The notes: generated by a model from the sequence alone, not told the origin. Shown: positions 8,723 through 17,558, counted from the stretch's first letter. The stretch: 64,000 nt of DNA from Muribaculum sp. (GCA_023666965.1 JAMPAZ010000001.1:946376-1010375), one strand, 5' to 3'. Program-made: numbers and translations.

Positions 8723-10492
8723 TCATTCCATTGAATAGTCCTGGAAAGTAGAAACTTCGGTGGAGACTTCGCCGAGAGGGCCGGAGTTGGCGAGTACGGC
8801 TACCTGCACCTTGACAAAGTCTATGTACTTTAGGCTGATCAAAGTACCGTCGGCGTAAACTGCATTTGCCAGTTTGAATCCGGTGCGTTGTCCTGTTCCG
8901 TCCGACGATGTTGATGTTGTCAAAATGTTGTCGGATCCGATATTGTCCACATATCCCCAAGAATACGGATTGTTGGTCCAATATCCGGTGTCGGGGTTTT
9001 CTGAATGGTTGCTTGGTATTCGTGTGCCATACAAGGTATAGGAGTCGGATTGAATCCAAGCCGGATAATAATAGTCCTGCGGGTGTATCTTGTCCAAGTG
9101 CCTGATTTTACCAGTCTTTCCTTCTGAATCAATCCATTCGACATCCATTTTGGGGGCTTCCGGTCGGAAGTATGTCACGGAATAGTTGTGTAAAGTGGCG
9201 GGATTGTCAGACTCACAGCCTTTAAGCTCATACCATTCGTCGTCGGGCAGTCCGTTGCCGTTGACATCCTGCATGACCCATACTATGCCCGGCTCGTTGC
9301 TTGCGCCATTTGTCGAAAGAAAGGCATTTCCTCCGATGGCCAGGTCATAGACACTTGATGATGCCGGAACGCTGTGGTCGAATCCTACCACGATATATCC
9401 GCCGAACGAGCCAAGTGAGACGAACTGCTTTGAGTCAAGACGCTGTTTTGCCCATGAGTTTGCCGTGGCAATCGTGTTTTCAGCTCCGGTCATGCCTCCG
9501 ATTGACGATGTCTCATTTATGAATTGTCCCGGTGCAGGTATCCATTCGTAAACCTTGTCGGCAAATGGCGAGCTTGAAGCGTTGGCGGCTCTGAAGCGCC
9601 CGTTCTCGGAAGCTGATACGCAAATCACTTTTATTTCGGCTGACTGACTTTCGTTGACAGTGACTTTTACAGTATATTCACCGGGCGTGTCAGGAGTGAA
9701 TTTCAATACATTTTCCGTGCAATCTATGGGCTTATTGTCGATAGCCCAACTGAATGACGGAGAGTCTATGTCGGTCAGTATAGGCCGGAGAAACACTGGT
9801 CGGCCGGCAAAAGTGTATCGGTTGGTTGATGTCTGTAAATATGTAGGAGTGGTGAATGTGACCCCGCCGGGCAAAGAATCTACGACCTCGATGTCGAATT
9901 CTTTTTCTGTTGTGCCGTCGATATTGACGGCCACGATGCGGATATGGTAGATGCCGGTCGCTGAACGGTTGAAAGTGTATGACATGTCGTGGCTTGCTTC
10001 GTCGCCGTTGACGTACCACACTATGCTGAATCCTTCTAAATCGGAATGTTGTATGGTCGGTTCGAGAATATAGTCGGTTTCCGCTTTTATTTTCAGTCCA
10101 CCGTCGGGAATACGAAGTGAAATTATGGGTGGTGTAGCAGGCGCTACGTCGACGCGAATCTCTTCGGAGGCGCTTCCAGCGTTGTTTGTGGCGCTTATAG
10201 TGACATAAAATTTGCCTTCTTCGGGCCAGATGGCCGTCCATGATGTCGTTCGACATACGATGTCGCCGTTGAGTGTCCATGTGATTGAAGCATTGTCGGC
10301 GTTTTTGAATTCGGGAGCTATTGTAAGCTCATGTCCGGTTTTGACGGAGTAAATTCCATCGGTGTTGTCCAGTATTATCTGAGGTTTTTCGGCGATGCCT
10401 TCTATTTCATTGTCTTTGTTGCAGGAAAGAGTGGCAGCACCGGCTAAAACGACCGATGCTGCCAACGCATAAAAGTTTAATTTGATGTTCAT
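8723..10492 (-). CDS. PKD-repeat surface lipoprotein of the B12 operon
   Basis: This is a 589-residue predicted lipoprotein (lipobox LSC, Cys24). About three PKD/Ig-like repeats span residues 30-300 and show phrases such as GKFYVTISATNNAGSASEEI, GIYHIRIVAVNIDGTTEKEF and GEYTVKVTV. A C-terminal globular domain of about 290 residues carries an acidic, possibly calcium-binding DVNGNGLPDDEW motif. The start overlaps the preceding stop by 4 bases (ATGA), which suggests translational coupling. Bacteroidetes B12 loci carry varied accessory surface proteins, one of which (BtuH) binds B12 through its C-terminal domain. This protein is a candidate for such a role, but I cannot show homology to BtuH. 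Confidence 0.75.
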   Translation of the reverse strand: MNIKLNFYALAASVVLAGAATLSCNKDNEIEGIAEKPQIILDNTDGIYSVKTGHELTIAPEFKNADNASITWTLNGDIVCRTTSWTAIWPEEGKFYVTISATNNAGSASEEIRVDVAPATPPIISLRIPDGGLKIKAETDYILEPTIQHSDLEGFSIVWYVNGDEASHDMSYTFNRSATGIYHIRIVAVNIDGTTEKEFDIEVVDSLPGGVTFTTPTYLQTSTNRYTFAGRPVFLRPILTDIDSPSFSWAIDNKPIDCTENVLKFTPDTPGEYTVKVTVNESQSAEIKVICVSASENGRFRAANASSSPFADKVYEWIPAPGQFINETSSIGGMTGAENTIATANSWAKQRLDSKQFVSLGSFGGYIVVGFDHSVPASSSVYDLAIGGNAFLSTNGASNEPGIVWVMQDVNGNGLPDDEWYELKGCESDNPATLHNYSVTYFRPEAPKMDVEWIDSEGKTGKIRHLDKIHPQDYYYPAWIQSDSYTLYGTRIPSNHSENPDTGYWTNNPYSWGYVDNIGSDNILTTSTSSDGTGQRTGFKLANAVYADGTLISLKYIDFVKVQVAVLANSGPLGEVSTEVSTFQDYSME

Positions 10493-11496
10493 TTCGTGAT
10501 TTTAAGACTGTTATTGCCGGCCTTTACGATATAGACACCGGCCGGAAGTTGAGAGAGGTCGAATCTGTTGGTTTCGCCCGACATGAGCATATTCCCTTTT
10601 ACATCGCATATCATTGCGAACTCGGCTCCGGATATGTTGACCGTATGGGATGCACGGTCGTAGTTGATGATAGCGCCGTCGGCCTTAACAGATTGAACGC
10701 CTGAATTGTCGCTCTCTTTCACCATAAGTTTGTCGAGGCAAAAATATTCGGGTGTGTTGTCGCCAAAACTGCCGGCATCGGTGCTGCTCATCGTAAAGTA
10801 TAGTTCATTAACCGTGCCGAGTGGCGAAAGGTCGACGTATTTCCATCCACGAGTGGCTGTCAGGTCGCCGTTAATATATGAACCGAGAACTACGTCAACC
10901 GTTTTCTCGCTTTCGTCCGGAGCTACTCCGTGGATAGTGAGTGTCAGCTTGTCGTTGTTGGTAAATGCTCTGGCCGGGAGTGCGCCGTCTGTCAGACTAT
11001 AATATGTATAGCTGTTAAGATTTACGTAAACCCCGACGGCTTCATAGGCTTTTCCGTCGGTGAATGTCATGTCGACCGGACGACGGCTCATATATGGACT
11101 GTAATATGCAACGATGTATGGTACAGCAGAATTGACAACAACGGCCCCGAATTCGTCGGTCTTGACGGTGCCGTCTTCGTTAAGGACGATACCGCCTTTG
11201 GCCATATTGCTGTATTGATATTTAAGAGTGTTTGACTGATACTGGTTGTCGGCTGAATTAGATGCAGTGAACCCCCACCAGGTGTCGTAGTCGCCCATTG
11301 AATTGTGTACGAATGAGAAACACTGGCTGTTGATGGCTGACTGGTCATCGTCGAAAGTACCTGTCCATGCACCGTTTTCGGCATCAAAAGTCAGTGGAGT
11401 TGTCGACTTGGTGAGGTCGAGCGTAATTACTTGGTCATCGGCTTTGGCGATGAGGATACCGGAGAGAGCTAATGCGAAAGTAAAAATTCTTTTCAT
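10489..11496 (-). CDS. DUF4465-family exported protein with a sorting-signal-like C-terminus, first gene of B12 operon
   Basis: This 335-residue protein has a cleavable signal peptide ending near LIAKADD. The body resembles the DUF4465 family: WWGFTASNSAD, YMSRRPVDMTFTDGKAYEAVGVYVNLNSYTYY in pieces, and a PEYFCLDKLMV ending. The last 70 or so residues (ISGAEFAMICDVKGNML through LPAGVYIVKAGNNSLKITK) look like the type A sorting domain of type IX secretion substrates. It is the first gene after the cobalamin riboswitch, and its stop overlaps the next start by 4 bases. A surface role in cobamide capture is inferred only from the operon. Confidence 0.75.
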   Translation of the reverse strand: MKRIFTFALALSGILIAKADDQVITLDLTKSTTPLTFDAENGAWTGTFDDDQSAINSQCFSFVHNSMGDYDTWWGFTASNSADNQYQSNTLKYQYSNMAKGGIVLNEDGTVKTDEFGAVVVNSAVPYIVAYYSPYMSRRPVDMTFTDGKAYEAVGVYVNLNSYTYYSLTDGALPARAFTNNDKLTLTIHGVAPDESEKTVDVVLGSYINGDLTATRGWKYVDLSPLGTVNELYFTMSSTDAGSFGDNTPEYFCLDKLMVKESDNSGVQSVKADGAIINYDRASHTVNISGAEFAMICDVKGNMLMSGETNRFDLSQLPAGVYIVKAGNNSLKITK

Positions 11497-11650
11497 TGAC
11501 TTATAGTTAATGTTAAAAATGAATGGTCCTGTTCAAATTAACAATTCCGAGTCTTTGGGATAGGGCATCAGACTGTCTATGAGTCAACATCAGATCCGAG
11601 CCTATATTCCCGTAGGCAATTTTTAATATTTGGGGGTTTGAATTTTAAAT

Positions 11651-11845
11651 GGCAGGTATTCTGACTTATTCCAATTGACACGCCTTCTCACCTTCGTGGA
11701 CTATGAATCGTTTTCCTACACCGGCAATGGCTATTGTGGCAATCTTTGCGGAACTTACAGCAGCGGGTACTGTCGAGGAATCTCACCTCGTTCCCTTATT
11801 ATGCTCCGTGTTGCGACTCTCTTGTCAACGGAGCAACCATTTCGG
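11651..11845 (-). ncRNA. Cobalamin (B12) riboswitch
   Basis: The minus-strand leader has the conserved core of the cobalamin aptamer in order: GGGAACGAGGTGAGATTCC, then ACAGTACCCGCTGCTGTAA, then GTTCCGCAAAGATTGCCA, and finally AAGTCAGAATACCTGCC (11,667 to 11,651), which matches the B12 box. The 5' P1 partner lies near GGTTGC at 11,838-11,833. About 155 bases separate the aptamer from the first start codon, and they hold a GCCTA/TAGGC hairpin at 11,600-11,617 that may be part of the expression platform. Binding of cobalamin would be expected to switch off the whole seven-gene uptake operon. Confidence 0.93.
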
Positions 11846-11847
11846 TG

Positions 11848-11878
11848 CAAATTTACAAAATCATCTCAGTTTGTCAAA
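11848..11878 (-). promoter_or_regulatory. promoter of the B12 uptake operon
   Basis: On the minus strand a -33 TTTG (11,878-11,875) is followed after 19 bases by TAAATTTG (11,855-11,848), an exact match to the Bacteroidales consensus TTTG-N19/21-TAnnTTTG. Transcription would start about 4 bases further, right at the 5' edge of the riboswitch. Confidence 0.85.
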
Positions 11879-12015
11879 AAATCTTTTAATTTATGTGATT
11901 ATGTGTGAGCGGATAAGCCGGGATTTGGAGTTTTAGCTTACAGACGGAGCCGTTGTGGGGAAAAGCCAAATAGACATAAAAATCGACCGGAACGGATAAA
12001 ATATGGTAAAACTAT

Positions 12016-12046
12016 TTTTTAATGTCGCGATAATCCCTTAAATTTG
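12016..12046 (+). promoter_or_regulatory. promoter of ppdK
   Basis: TTTT at 12,016-12,019, a 19-base spacer and TAAATTTG at 12,039-12,046 give a near-perfect Bacteroidales promoter. The leader to the start codon would be about 110 bases. Confidence 0.7.
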
Positions 12047-12160
12047 CATATACATCGTTGGCCACTCGGCAGACGGTTAATGTGAGATGATAAATCATTG
12101 AAAGGTGACAACAATTTCAAAATAACCAAAATAAATAAGTCTAATTAAAAAACAAGTTTC

Positions 12161-14875
12161 ATGAAAAGAGTTTACACGTTCGGCGACGGAAAAGCCGAAG
12201 GTAATGCCGAGATGAGAAACCTTCTCGGAGGAAAAGGCGCTAACCTCGCCGAAATGAACCTGTTGGGAATGCCGGTGCCTCCGGGATTTACCATTACAAC
12301 CGAAGTATGTAACCTATACACCCAGGATGGCCGCGACGCTGTTGTTAAGTTGATTCAAAAAGATGTCGAGGCCGCTATAGCCCATGTCGAGACCCTTACC
12401 GGAAAGAAGTTTGACGATCCGAGCAATCCTCTGCTCGTTTCGGTTCGTTCAGGTGCACGCGCATCTATGCCAGGTATGATGGATACAGTGCTTAATCTTG
12501 GTATGAACGATGCTACCGTAGCTTCTTTGGCTGAGAAGAGCGGAAATCCCCGCTTTGCGTGGGACAGCTACCGCCGTTTCGTGCAGATGTACGGCGACGT
12601 TGTGCTCGGAATGAAGCCGAAGAGCAAAGCCGACATTGATCCGTTTGAAGAAATTATGGAGAAGGTCAAGGCAGAGAAAGGTGTTAAGCTCGACACTGAA
12701 CTTGACGTAGACGACCTCAAGAATCTCGTTAAGCTGTTTAAGGCCGCTGTGAAGGACTTCACCGGCAAGGACTTCCCCGACAGTGCATGGGAACAGCTTT
12801 GGGGCGGAATCTGCGCTGTGTTTGACAGCTGGATGAACGAACGCGCCATTCTTTACCGCCGCATGAATCAGATACCTGAAGAGTGGGGTACTGCCGTTAA
12901 CGTTCAGGCTATGGTATACGGCAACATGGGCAATAATTCAGCTACCGGTGTTGCATTTAGCCGTGACGCCGCTACCGGTGAAAACATGTTCAACGGTGAA
13001 TATCTTATCAATGCCCAGGGTGAGGACGTTGTAGCCGGTATCCGTACGCCGCAGCAGATCACTGTAGAGGGTTCTCGTCGTTGGGCCGCTCTTCAGGGAA
13101 TCAGCGAGGAAGAACGTGCAACAAAATATCCTTCGCTCGAAGAGTCGATGCCTACTTGCGCCGCCGAACTTATCGCCATCGCACATCGTCTCGAAGACTA
13201 TTATAAGGATATGCAGGATATGGAATTCACAATCCAGGACGGCAAGCTCTGGATGCTCCAGACCCGTAACGGTAAACGTACCGGCGCGGCTATGGTTAAA
13301 ATAGCCATGGATCTTCTTCGTGCAGGAGAAATCGACGAAAAGACCGTGCTTTTACGCATGGAACCCCAAAAACTCGACGAACTTCTTCACCCCGTATTCG
13401 ACAAGGCAGCTTTGAAGCGTGCCAAAGTTGTTGCCAAGGGTCTGCCTGCATCCCCGGGTGCCGCCGCAGGTCAGGTAGTGTTCTCCGCTGAAGATGCTGA
13501 AGCTTGGTCGGAGAAGAAAAAGAAAGTGGTTCTCGTACGTATTGAAACGTCTCCTGAGGACCTTCGCGGTATGGCCGTGGCACAAGGTATCCTTACAATG
13601 CGTGGCGGTATGACCTCACATGCTGCAGTAGTTGCCCGTGGTATGGGTAAGTGCTGTGTTTCTGGTGCCGGTGAAATTAAGGTAGACTACAAGGCCAAGA
13701 CAGTAGAGATGGGCGGTAAAGTATATAAGGAAGGTGACTGGATTTCACTTAATGGTTCTACCGGTGAAGTTTATGACGGTCAGGTTCCCACCACTGAACC
13801 AGAACTCGGCGGTGACTTCGGCGCAATTATGAATCTTGCCGCTAAATATACGAAGACTCTTGTTCGCACTAATGCCGATACTCCTCGCGACGCAAAGCAG
13901 GCTCGCCACTTCGGTGCTCAAGGTATCGGACTTTGCCGTACAGAGCACATGTTCTTTGAGGGCGACCGTATTAAGGCAGTGCGTGAGATGATTCTTGCCG
14001 GCGACGTAGAAGGTCGCAAACATGCCCTTGCTAAATTGCTCCCCATGCAGCGTGGCGACTTTGAGGGTATTTTCGAGGCAATGGACGGCTTTGGCGTGAC
14101 TATCCGTCTGCTCGATCCCCCGTTGCACGAATTTGTTCCTCACCAGACTGCCACTCAGAAGGAACTCGCTACAGAAATGGGCTTGACTCTTGAAGAAGTG
14201 AAGGCAAAGGTTGATAGTCTTGAAGAGTTTAACCCGATGCTCGGTCACCGTGGTTGCCGTCTTGGAATCACTTATCCTGAAATCACCGAAATGCAGACGC
14301 GTGCCATCATTGAAGCGGCCCTCAACATGAAGAGCCGTGGCATCGACGTTCATCCTGAAATTATGATACCTCTTGTAGGTACTCTTAAGGAAATCCAGAA
14401 CCAAGCTGACGTCATCAACATCACTGCCGCCAAGGTGTTTGAAGAAAGAGGCGAATCCGTTCCTTATAAAGTAGGTACGATGATTGAAGTTCCGCGCGCC
14501 GCTCTGACCGCTGATCAAATCGCCACTGTAGCAGACTTCTTCTCGTTCGGTACTAACGACTTGACACAAATGACATTCGGTTATTCTCGTGACGATGCAC
14601 CCAAGTTCTTGAAATTCTACAAAGAACACGGCATCATAAAGACCGACCCGTTTGAAGTACTTGATCAAGAAGGTGTAGGCCAGCTTGTTAAAATGGGCGT
14701 TGAAAAAGGCCGTTCTACTAAGCCTGAACTTAAGGTGGGTATCTGCGGCGAACATGGAGGAGAGCCCTCGTCAGTTAAGTTCTGCGCTAAACTCGGCATG
14801 AACTATGTCAGCTGCTCACCCTACCGTGTGCCTATCGCACGTGTAGCAGCCGCCCAGGCTGCAATCGAAGATTAA
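12161..14875 (+). CDS. ppdK: Pyruvate, phosphate dikinase
   Basis: This cytoplasmic enzyme interconverts pyruvate + ATP + Pi and phosphoenolpyruvate + AMP + PPi. At 904 residues it has the normal length. The N-terminal nucleotide-binding domain begins with GGKGANLAEMNLLGMPVPPGF. The swivelling domain carries the phospho-histidine in GGMTSHAAVVARGMGKCC (His487 by my count). The C-terminal PEP/pyruvate barrel contains GLCRTEHMFF, MLGHRGCRLG and the catalytic Cys segment GICGEHGGEPSS. It has its own promoter and is followed by a long hairpin. In Bacteroidales it links glycolysis and gluconeogenesis with PPi metabolism. Confidence 0.98.
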   Translation: MKRVYTFGDGKAEGNAEMRNLLGGKGANLAEMNLLGMPVPPGFTITTEVCNLYTQDGRDAVVKLIQKDVEAAIAHVETLTGKKFDDPSNPLLVSVRSGARASMPGMMDTVLNLGMNDATVASLAEKSGNPRFAWDSYRRFVQMYGDVVLGMKPKSKADIDPFEEIMEKVKAEKGVKLDTELDVDDLKNLVKLFKAAVKDFTGKDFPDSAWEQLWGGICAVFDSWMNERAILYRRMNQIPEEWGTAVNVQAMVYGNMGNNSATGVAFSRDAATGENMFNGEYLINAQGEDVVAGIRTPQQITVEGSRRWAALQGISEEERATKYPSLEESMPTCAAELIAIAHRLEDYYKDMQDMEFTIQDGKLWMLQTRNGKRTGAAMVKIAMDLLRAGEIDEKTVLLRMEPQKLDELLHPVFDKAALKRAKVVAKGLPASPGAAAGQVVFSAEDAEAWSEKKKKVVLVRIETSPEDLRGMAVAQGILTMRGGMTSHAAVVARGMGKCCVSGAGEIKVDYKAKTVEMGGKVYKEGDWISLNGSTGEVYDGQVPTTEPELGGDFGAIMNLAAKYTKTLVRTNADTPRDAKQARHFGAQGIGLCRTEHMFFEGDRIKAVREMILAGDVEGRKHALAKLLPMQRGDFEGIFEAMDGFGVTIRLLDPPLHEFVPHQTATQKELATEMGLTLEEVKAKVDSLEEFNPMLGHRGCRLGITYPEITEMQTRAIIEAALNMKSRGIDVHPEIMIPLVGTLKEIQNQADVINITAAKVFEERGESVPYKVGTMIEVPRAALTADQIATVADFFSFGTNDLTQMTFGYSRDDAPKFLKFYKEHGIIKTDPFEVLDQEGVGQLVKMGVEKGRSTKPELKVGICGEHGGEPSSVKFCAKLGMNYVSCSPYRVPIARVAAAQAAIED

Positions 14876-14900
14876 GCGGTTAACGCTCTATAACAGACAG

Positions 14901-14941
14901 TTAGGCTGTAACTCGCCAATAAAAAGGCGGTTACAGCCTAA
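14901..14941 (+). terminator. long hairpin after ppdK
   Basis: Perfect 12-base arms TTAGGCTGTAAC (14,901-14,912) and GTTACAGCCTAA (14,930-14,941) enclose a second stem CGCC/GGCG with an A-rich loop. It begins 25 bases after the ppdK stop. The following bases are only moderately T-rich, so it may act as a terminator or as an mRNA 3'-end stabiliser. Confidence 0.7.
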
Positions 14942-15000
14942 TGTATTCTTAGGGGGTTCGTTCATTTGGCATCACTTTGTGAGTCCAAATGCGCGGAAAA

Positions 15001-15062
15001 GTGTACAGAATGTGACACACTTTTTTGAGGTCTGTGTACAGCCGTGTACAGATGCGTGTACA
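15001..15062 (+). repeat. four GTGTACA repeats upstream of the integrase remnant
   Basis: GTGTACA occurs at 15,001-15,007, 15,034-15,040, 15,044-15,050 and 15,056-15,062, the last three spaced at 10-12 bases, about one helical turn. They sit 80-140 bases before the integrase start. Such clusters are common next to integrase genes as arm-type recombinase sites or regulator-binding sites; which applies here is unknown. Confidence 0.6.
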
Positions 15063-15141
15063 AGCCGTAATGTTCAGTGGCAACGATTGATATAGAATTT
15101 TTCAAACAAGAATATTAACAAACAATAGGAACACAGAAGAC

Positions 15142-15318
15142 ATGGCAACATTCAAACCCACTGTGCGCGGTGAGCGCAAGGACGGATTCTTGCAGGTCTA
15201 TATCCGCGTTACCCACAACCGGTGCCACGGATACATTAAAATCGACAAGGTTGTGACCCTAAAGCGGCTCAACAAGCATGGCGGAATTAATTTATTTGTG
15301 AACATTTTATGCATTTAG
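15142..15318 (+). pseudogene. N-terminal remnant of a tyrosine integrase
   Basis: A 58-codon frame starts MATFKPTVRGERKDGFLQVY and continues IRVTHNRCHGYIKIDKVVT. This is the characteristic arm-binding N-terminus of Bacteroidales tyrosine recombinases (normally about 400 residues). After KRLNKHGGI the sequence diverges and stops. The core-binding and catalytic domains (R-H-R-Y) are absent from the region, so this is a broken gene. It marks the site of a former integrative element or prophage. The start context is intact, so a 58-residue peptide could still be made. Confidence 0.8.
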
Positions 15319-15365
15319 ATTGTTAGAGTATCATAAACATCGTTAAACTTCACAACCAATTAATT

Positions 15366-15530
15366 ATGCAAACTTACTTTCCTTACTCTCATGTTATTGC
15401 TAATGTCTGTGTTAATATAAAGCGTAATATCGTAAAGCATACATATACCGGTGATTGGCAAGTCTTAGAAAAAAAAGCTGAGTCGGTCAAGAAGCCAATC
15501 TATGTGGCCATCAGCGAATTGTACTATTAA
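15366..15530 (+). CDS. orphan 54-residue ORF
   Basis: ATG at 15,366 opens a 54-residue frame (MQTYFPYSHVIANVCVNIKR to AISELYY). It is rich in Lys and Tyr and has no signal peptide, membrane segment or family I recognise. It lies between the integrase remnant and recQ and is followed by a hairpin with a T tail that would end a plus-strand transcript. No clear promoter was seen. It may be a leftover of the mobile element or a real small protein; the dedicated terminator is the main support. Confidence 0.4.
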   Translation: MQTYFPYSHVIANVCVNIKRNIVKHTYTGDWQVLEKKAESVKKPIYVAISELYY

Positions 15531-15597
15531 TGTCTGCCCTCGGTGGCGAAAATTGTCAATGTGAACTGCCATTTCTTTAGATTAATAACTTTGTAAT

Positions 15598-15637
15598 AAG
15601 CGGAGTCGACTTTTGTAGAGGAGTAGGCTCCGTTTTT
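15598..15637 (+). terminator. intrinsic terminator before recQ (plus strand)
   Basis: Arms AAGCGGAG (15,598-15,605) and CTCCGTTT (15,628-15,635) pair with one G-U, followed by a T run to 15,637. The T run is on the plus strand, so it would end transcription from the small ORF or the integrase region rather than recQ, whose stop lies at 15,651 on the other strand. Confidence 0.6.
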
Positions 15638-15650
15638 ATTATACAACTGG

Positions 15651-17558
15651 CTATTTTATTATAAGTCGGCCACTGCTATCAAGCTTTAGTTTTCCGGAGT
15701 AGAGCAGTTCCCTTGTGGCTTTTACGATGTTCTCTTTGTCGTAAGCCGACTCGTGAACGATATATTCTATGCTTCGCGGTGCTTGCCCGACCATGTATAG
15801 TATGGATTCTTTCAGGTTTTGACGAAGTTCATTGGTGTATGGTGCAGCCGGCCGCCGGCTTCTGCAAACGTCGCATTTTCCGCATGGACGTTCAGGATTT
15901 TCTCCAAAATATCTTAGCATACGGTTTACACGGCATTCCGTGTCGGAGAATGCGAATTGTTTCATGGCATCCACGCGTTTCTGTAGCCTCAAACGTTGTA
16001 TTTCGTAGGCTGCGCGGGGTATGTCGACGTGTTTAGGCAGTTGGCGCGAATATGTGTAATATAGGTAAGGTGTGCTTTTCCTGGGGATGTATTGCAGTAC
16101 GTGCATCCGGGATAGAATCAAGAGGGATTCGTATACCTCCTTCTCTGTTAACGATGTGAAAGAAGCGATTACGGTCTCGTTGATGTATACGAAGTCGGCA
16201 AATAGTCCGGTATATGATCTAAGCAGGCCGTTTAATAGACATTCAGTTTTTTCGTCAAGATGTAGTGAATAAAGTTCGGAACGGTCCACTGTCATCATAA
16301 CTCGCGATTGGGTGCTTACCTCCTCCATGAACTCAAATTGTTCTGCCTGGGTCAGTATTTGAAGCGCGCTTCTCGTTGGGCGCGGAGGAAGTTTATATGT
16401 CTGGAGGAATACCGGAAAATTGAACTCATATAGATGGCCGTAGCCTTCGCCTACGGCCACTTCGGCAAAGTTTCCCGCAAGTTCATAAACTCTTCTGATA
16501 AATTCTTTCGGAGGGAACGCCTCATCGACCATCCGCGAAAGACGACCTTTGTCGTATGTCGACACTATAAGCACCGCAAACGACGGTTTTCCGTCGCGTC
16601 CGGCACGTCCCGCTTCCTGATAGTATTCCTCCAGAGATGATGGCGGGTCGATATGTACTACCGTTCTGACATCCGGTTTGTCGATTCCCATTCCGAACGC
16701 GTTCGTGGCGACAATGACGCGTATGTCTTCATTCTTCCACCGCTCCTGTTTTTCGCTTTTATCTTCCGGTGCGAGTCCGGCATGGTAGTAGTCGGCGGAT
16801 ATGCCATGTTTTTTGAGCAGGTCGGCTATCTCTCTGGTGCGGAGTCGTGATCTTACGTACACTATTGCGCTCCCGTGGGTGGCGAGGAGTATTTTCAGTA
16901 GCTGGCGATCTTTTTCGTTGTCGTGACGGACGATATATGAGATATTGTCGCGCGCAAAACTCCTCGAGTAGACGTTAGGCTGCTTGAATTGGAGTTTGTC
17001 CATTATGTCGGTGACGACTTCGGGAGTCGCCGATGCGGTAAGGGCGAGTATTGGCGCGTATGGAAACATGCCGCGCAGTGTATTTATGCGCAGATATGAT
17101 GGTCTGAAGTCGTAGCCCCACTGCGAAATGCAGTGAGCTTCGTCGACAACGATTAGGCTTATGTTCATACCTCGGAGTTGGTCGACGAAGTTTTTTGATT
17201 GGAGTTTCTCCGGAGATAAGTATAAGAGTTTGGCTTTTCCAAGACGGCATCTGTCAAGACCGAGTTTATGCTCTGCCCTTGTCAAGCCGGAGTGTAGACA
17301 GACTGCGCGAATTCCGGCCGCACGTAAATTGTCGACTTGGTCTTTCATCAGTGAAATTAAAGGCGTGACCACTACTGTCAAGCCTCCCAGAGCCATGGCA
17401 GGCACCTGAAAAGTGATGGACTTTCCTCCGCCTGTAGGGAGCAATCCAAGCGTGTCTCGGCCGGCAAGTATCGACGTTATAATCTCCTCCTGCATCGGGC
17501 GGAACTCTGTATACCCCCAATGTCGGTTGAGAATGTCATGTATGTCGATGCGGCACAT
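15651..17558 (-). CDS. recQ: ATP-dependent DNA helicase RecQ
   Basis: This is a 3'-to-5' superfamily 2 helicase for recombination repair and fork processing. In 635 residues it shows Walker A LLPTGGGKS, the DEAH box VVDEAHCISQWGYDFRPSYL, TASATPEV, and motif VI EAGRAGRDGKPS. The RecQ zinc-binding module appears as a Cys near CRVNRML plus CGKCDVC. A short C-terminal part follows, with no obvious HRDC domain, so this is a compact form. Its ATG overlaps the recJ stop by one base (TGATG), so the two repair genes are translationally coupled. Confidence 0.96.
   Translation of the reverse strand: MCRIDIHDILNRHWGYTEFRPMQEEIITSILAGRDTLGLLPTGGGKSITFQVPAMALGGLTVVVTPLISLMKDQVDNLRAAGIRAVCLHSGLTRAEHKLGLDRCRLGKAKLLYLSPEKLQSKNFVDQLRGMNISLIVVDEAHCISQWGYDFRPSYLRINTLRGMFPYAPILALTASATPEVVTDIMDKLQFKQPNVYSRSFARDNISYIVRHDNEKDRQLLKILLATHGSAIVYVRSRLRTREIADLLKKHGISADYYHAGLAPEDKSEKQERWKNEDIRVIVATNAFGMGIDKPDVRTVVHIDPPSSLEEYYQEAGRAGRDGKPSFAVLIVSTYDKGRLSRMVDEAFPPKEFIRRVYELAGNFAEVAVGEGYGHLYEFNFPVFLQTYKLPPRPTRSALQILTQAEQFEFMEEVSTQSRVMMTVDRSELYSLHLDEKTECLLNGLLRSYTGLFADFVYINETVIASFTSLTEKEVYESLLILSRMHVLQYIPRKSTPYLYYTYSRQLPKHVDIPRAAYEIQRLRLQKRVDAMKQFAFSDTECRVNRMLRYFGENPERPCGKCDVCRSRRPAAPYTNELRQNLKESILYMVGQAPRSIEYIVHESAYDKENIVKATRELLYSGKLKLDSSGRLIIK

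Noticed and set aside
8694-9059. Long N-terminal extension of the btuG-like gene
   Set aside because: It overlaps the PKD-protein gene in another frame and lacks protein-like features; the ATG at 8693 begins a proper lipoprotein signal.
11675-11936. Two 77-codon open frames on the plus strand
   Set aside because: They run antisense through the cobalamin riboswitch and its promoter, which explain the sequence better.
13745-14755. 336-codon open frame on the minus strand
   Set aside because: It lies wholly inside ppdK on the opposite strand and has no family resemblance; a by-product of codon use in a strongly conserved gene.
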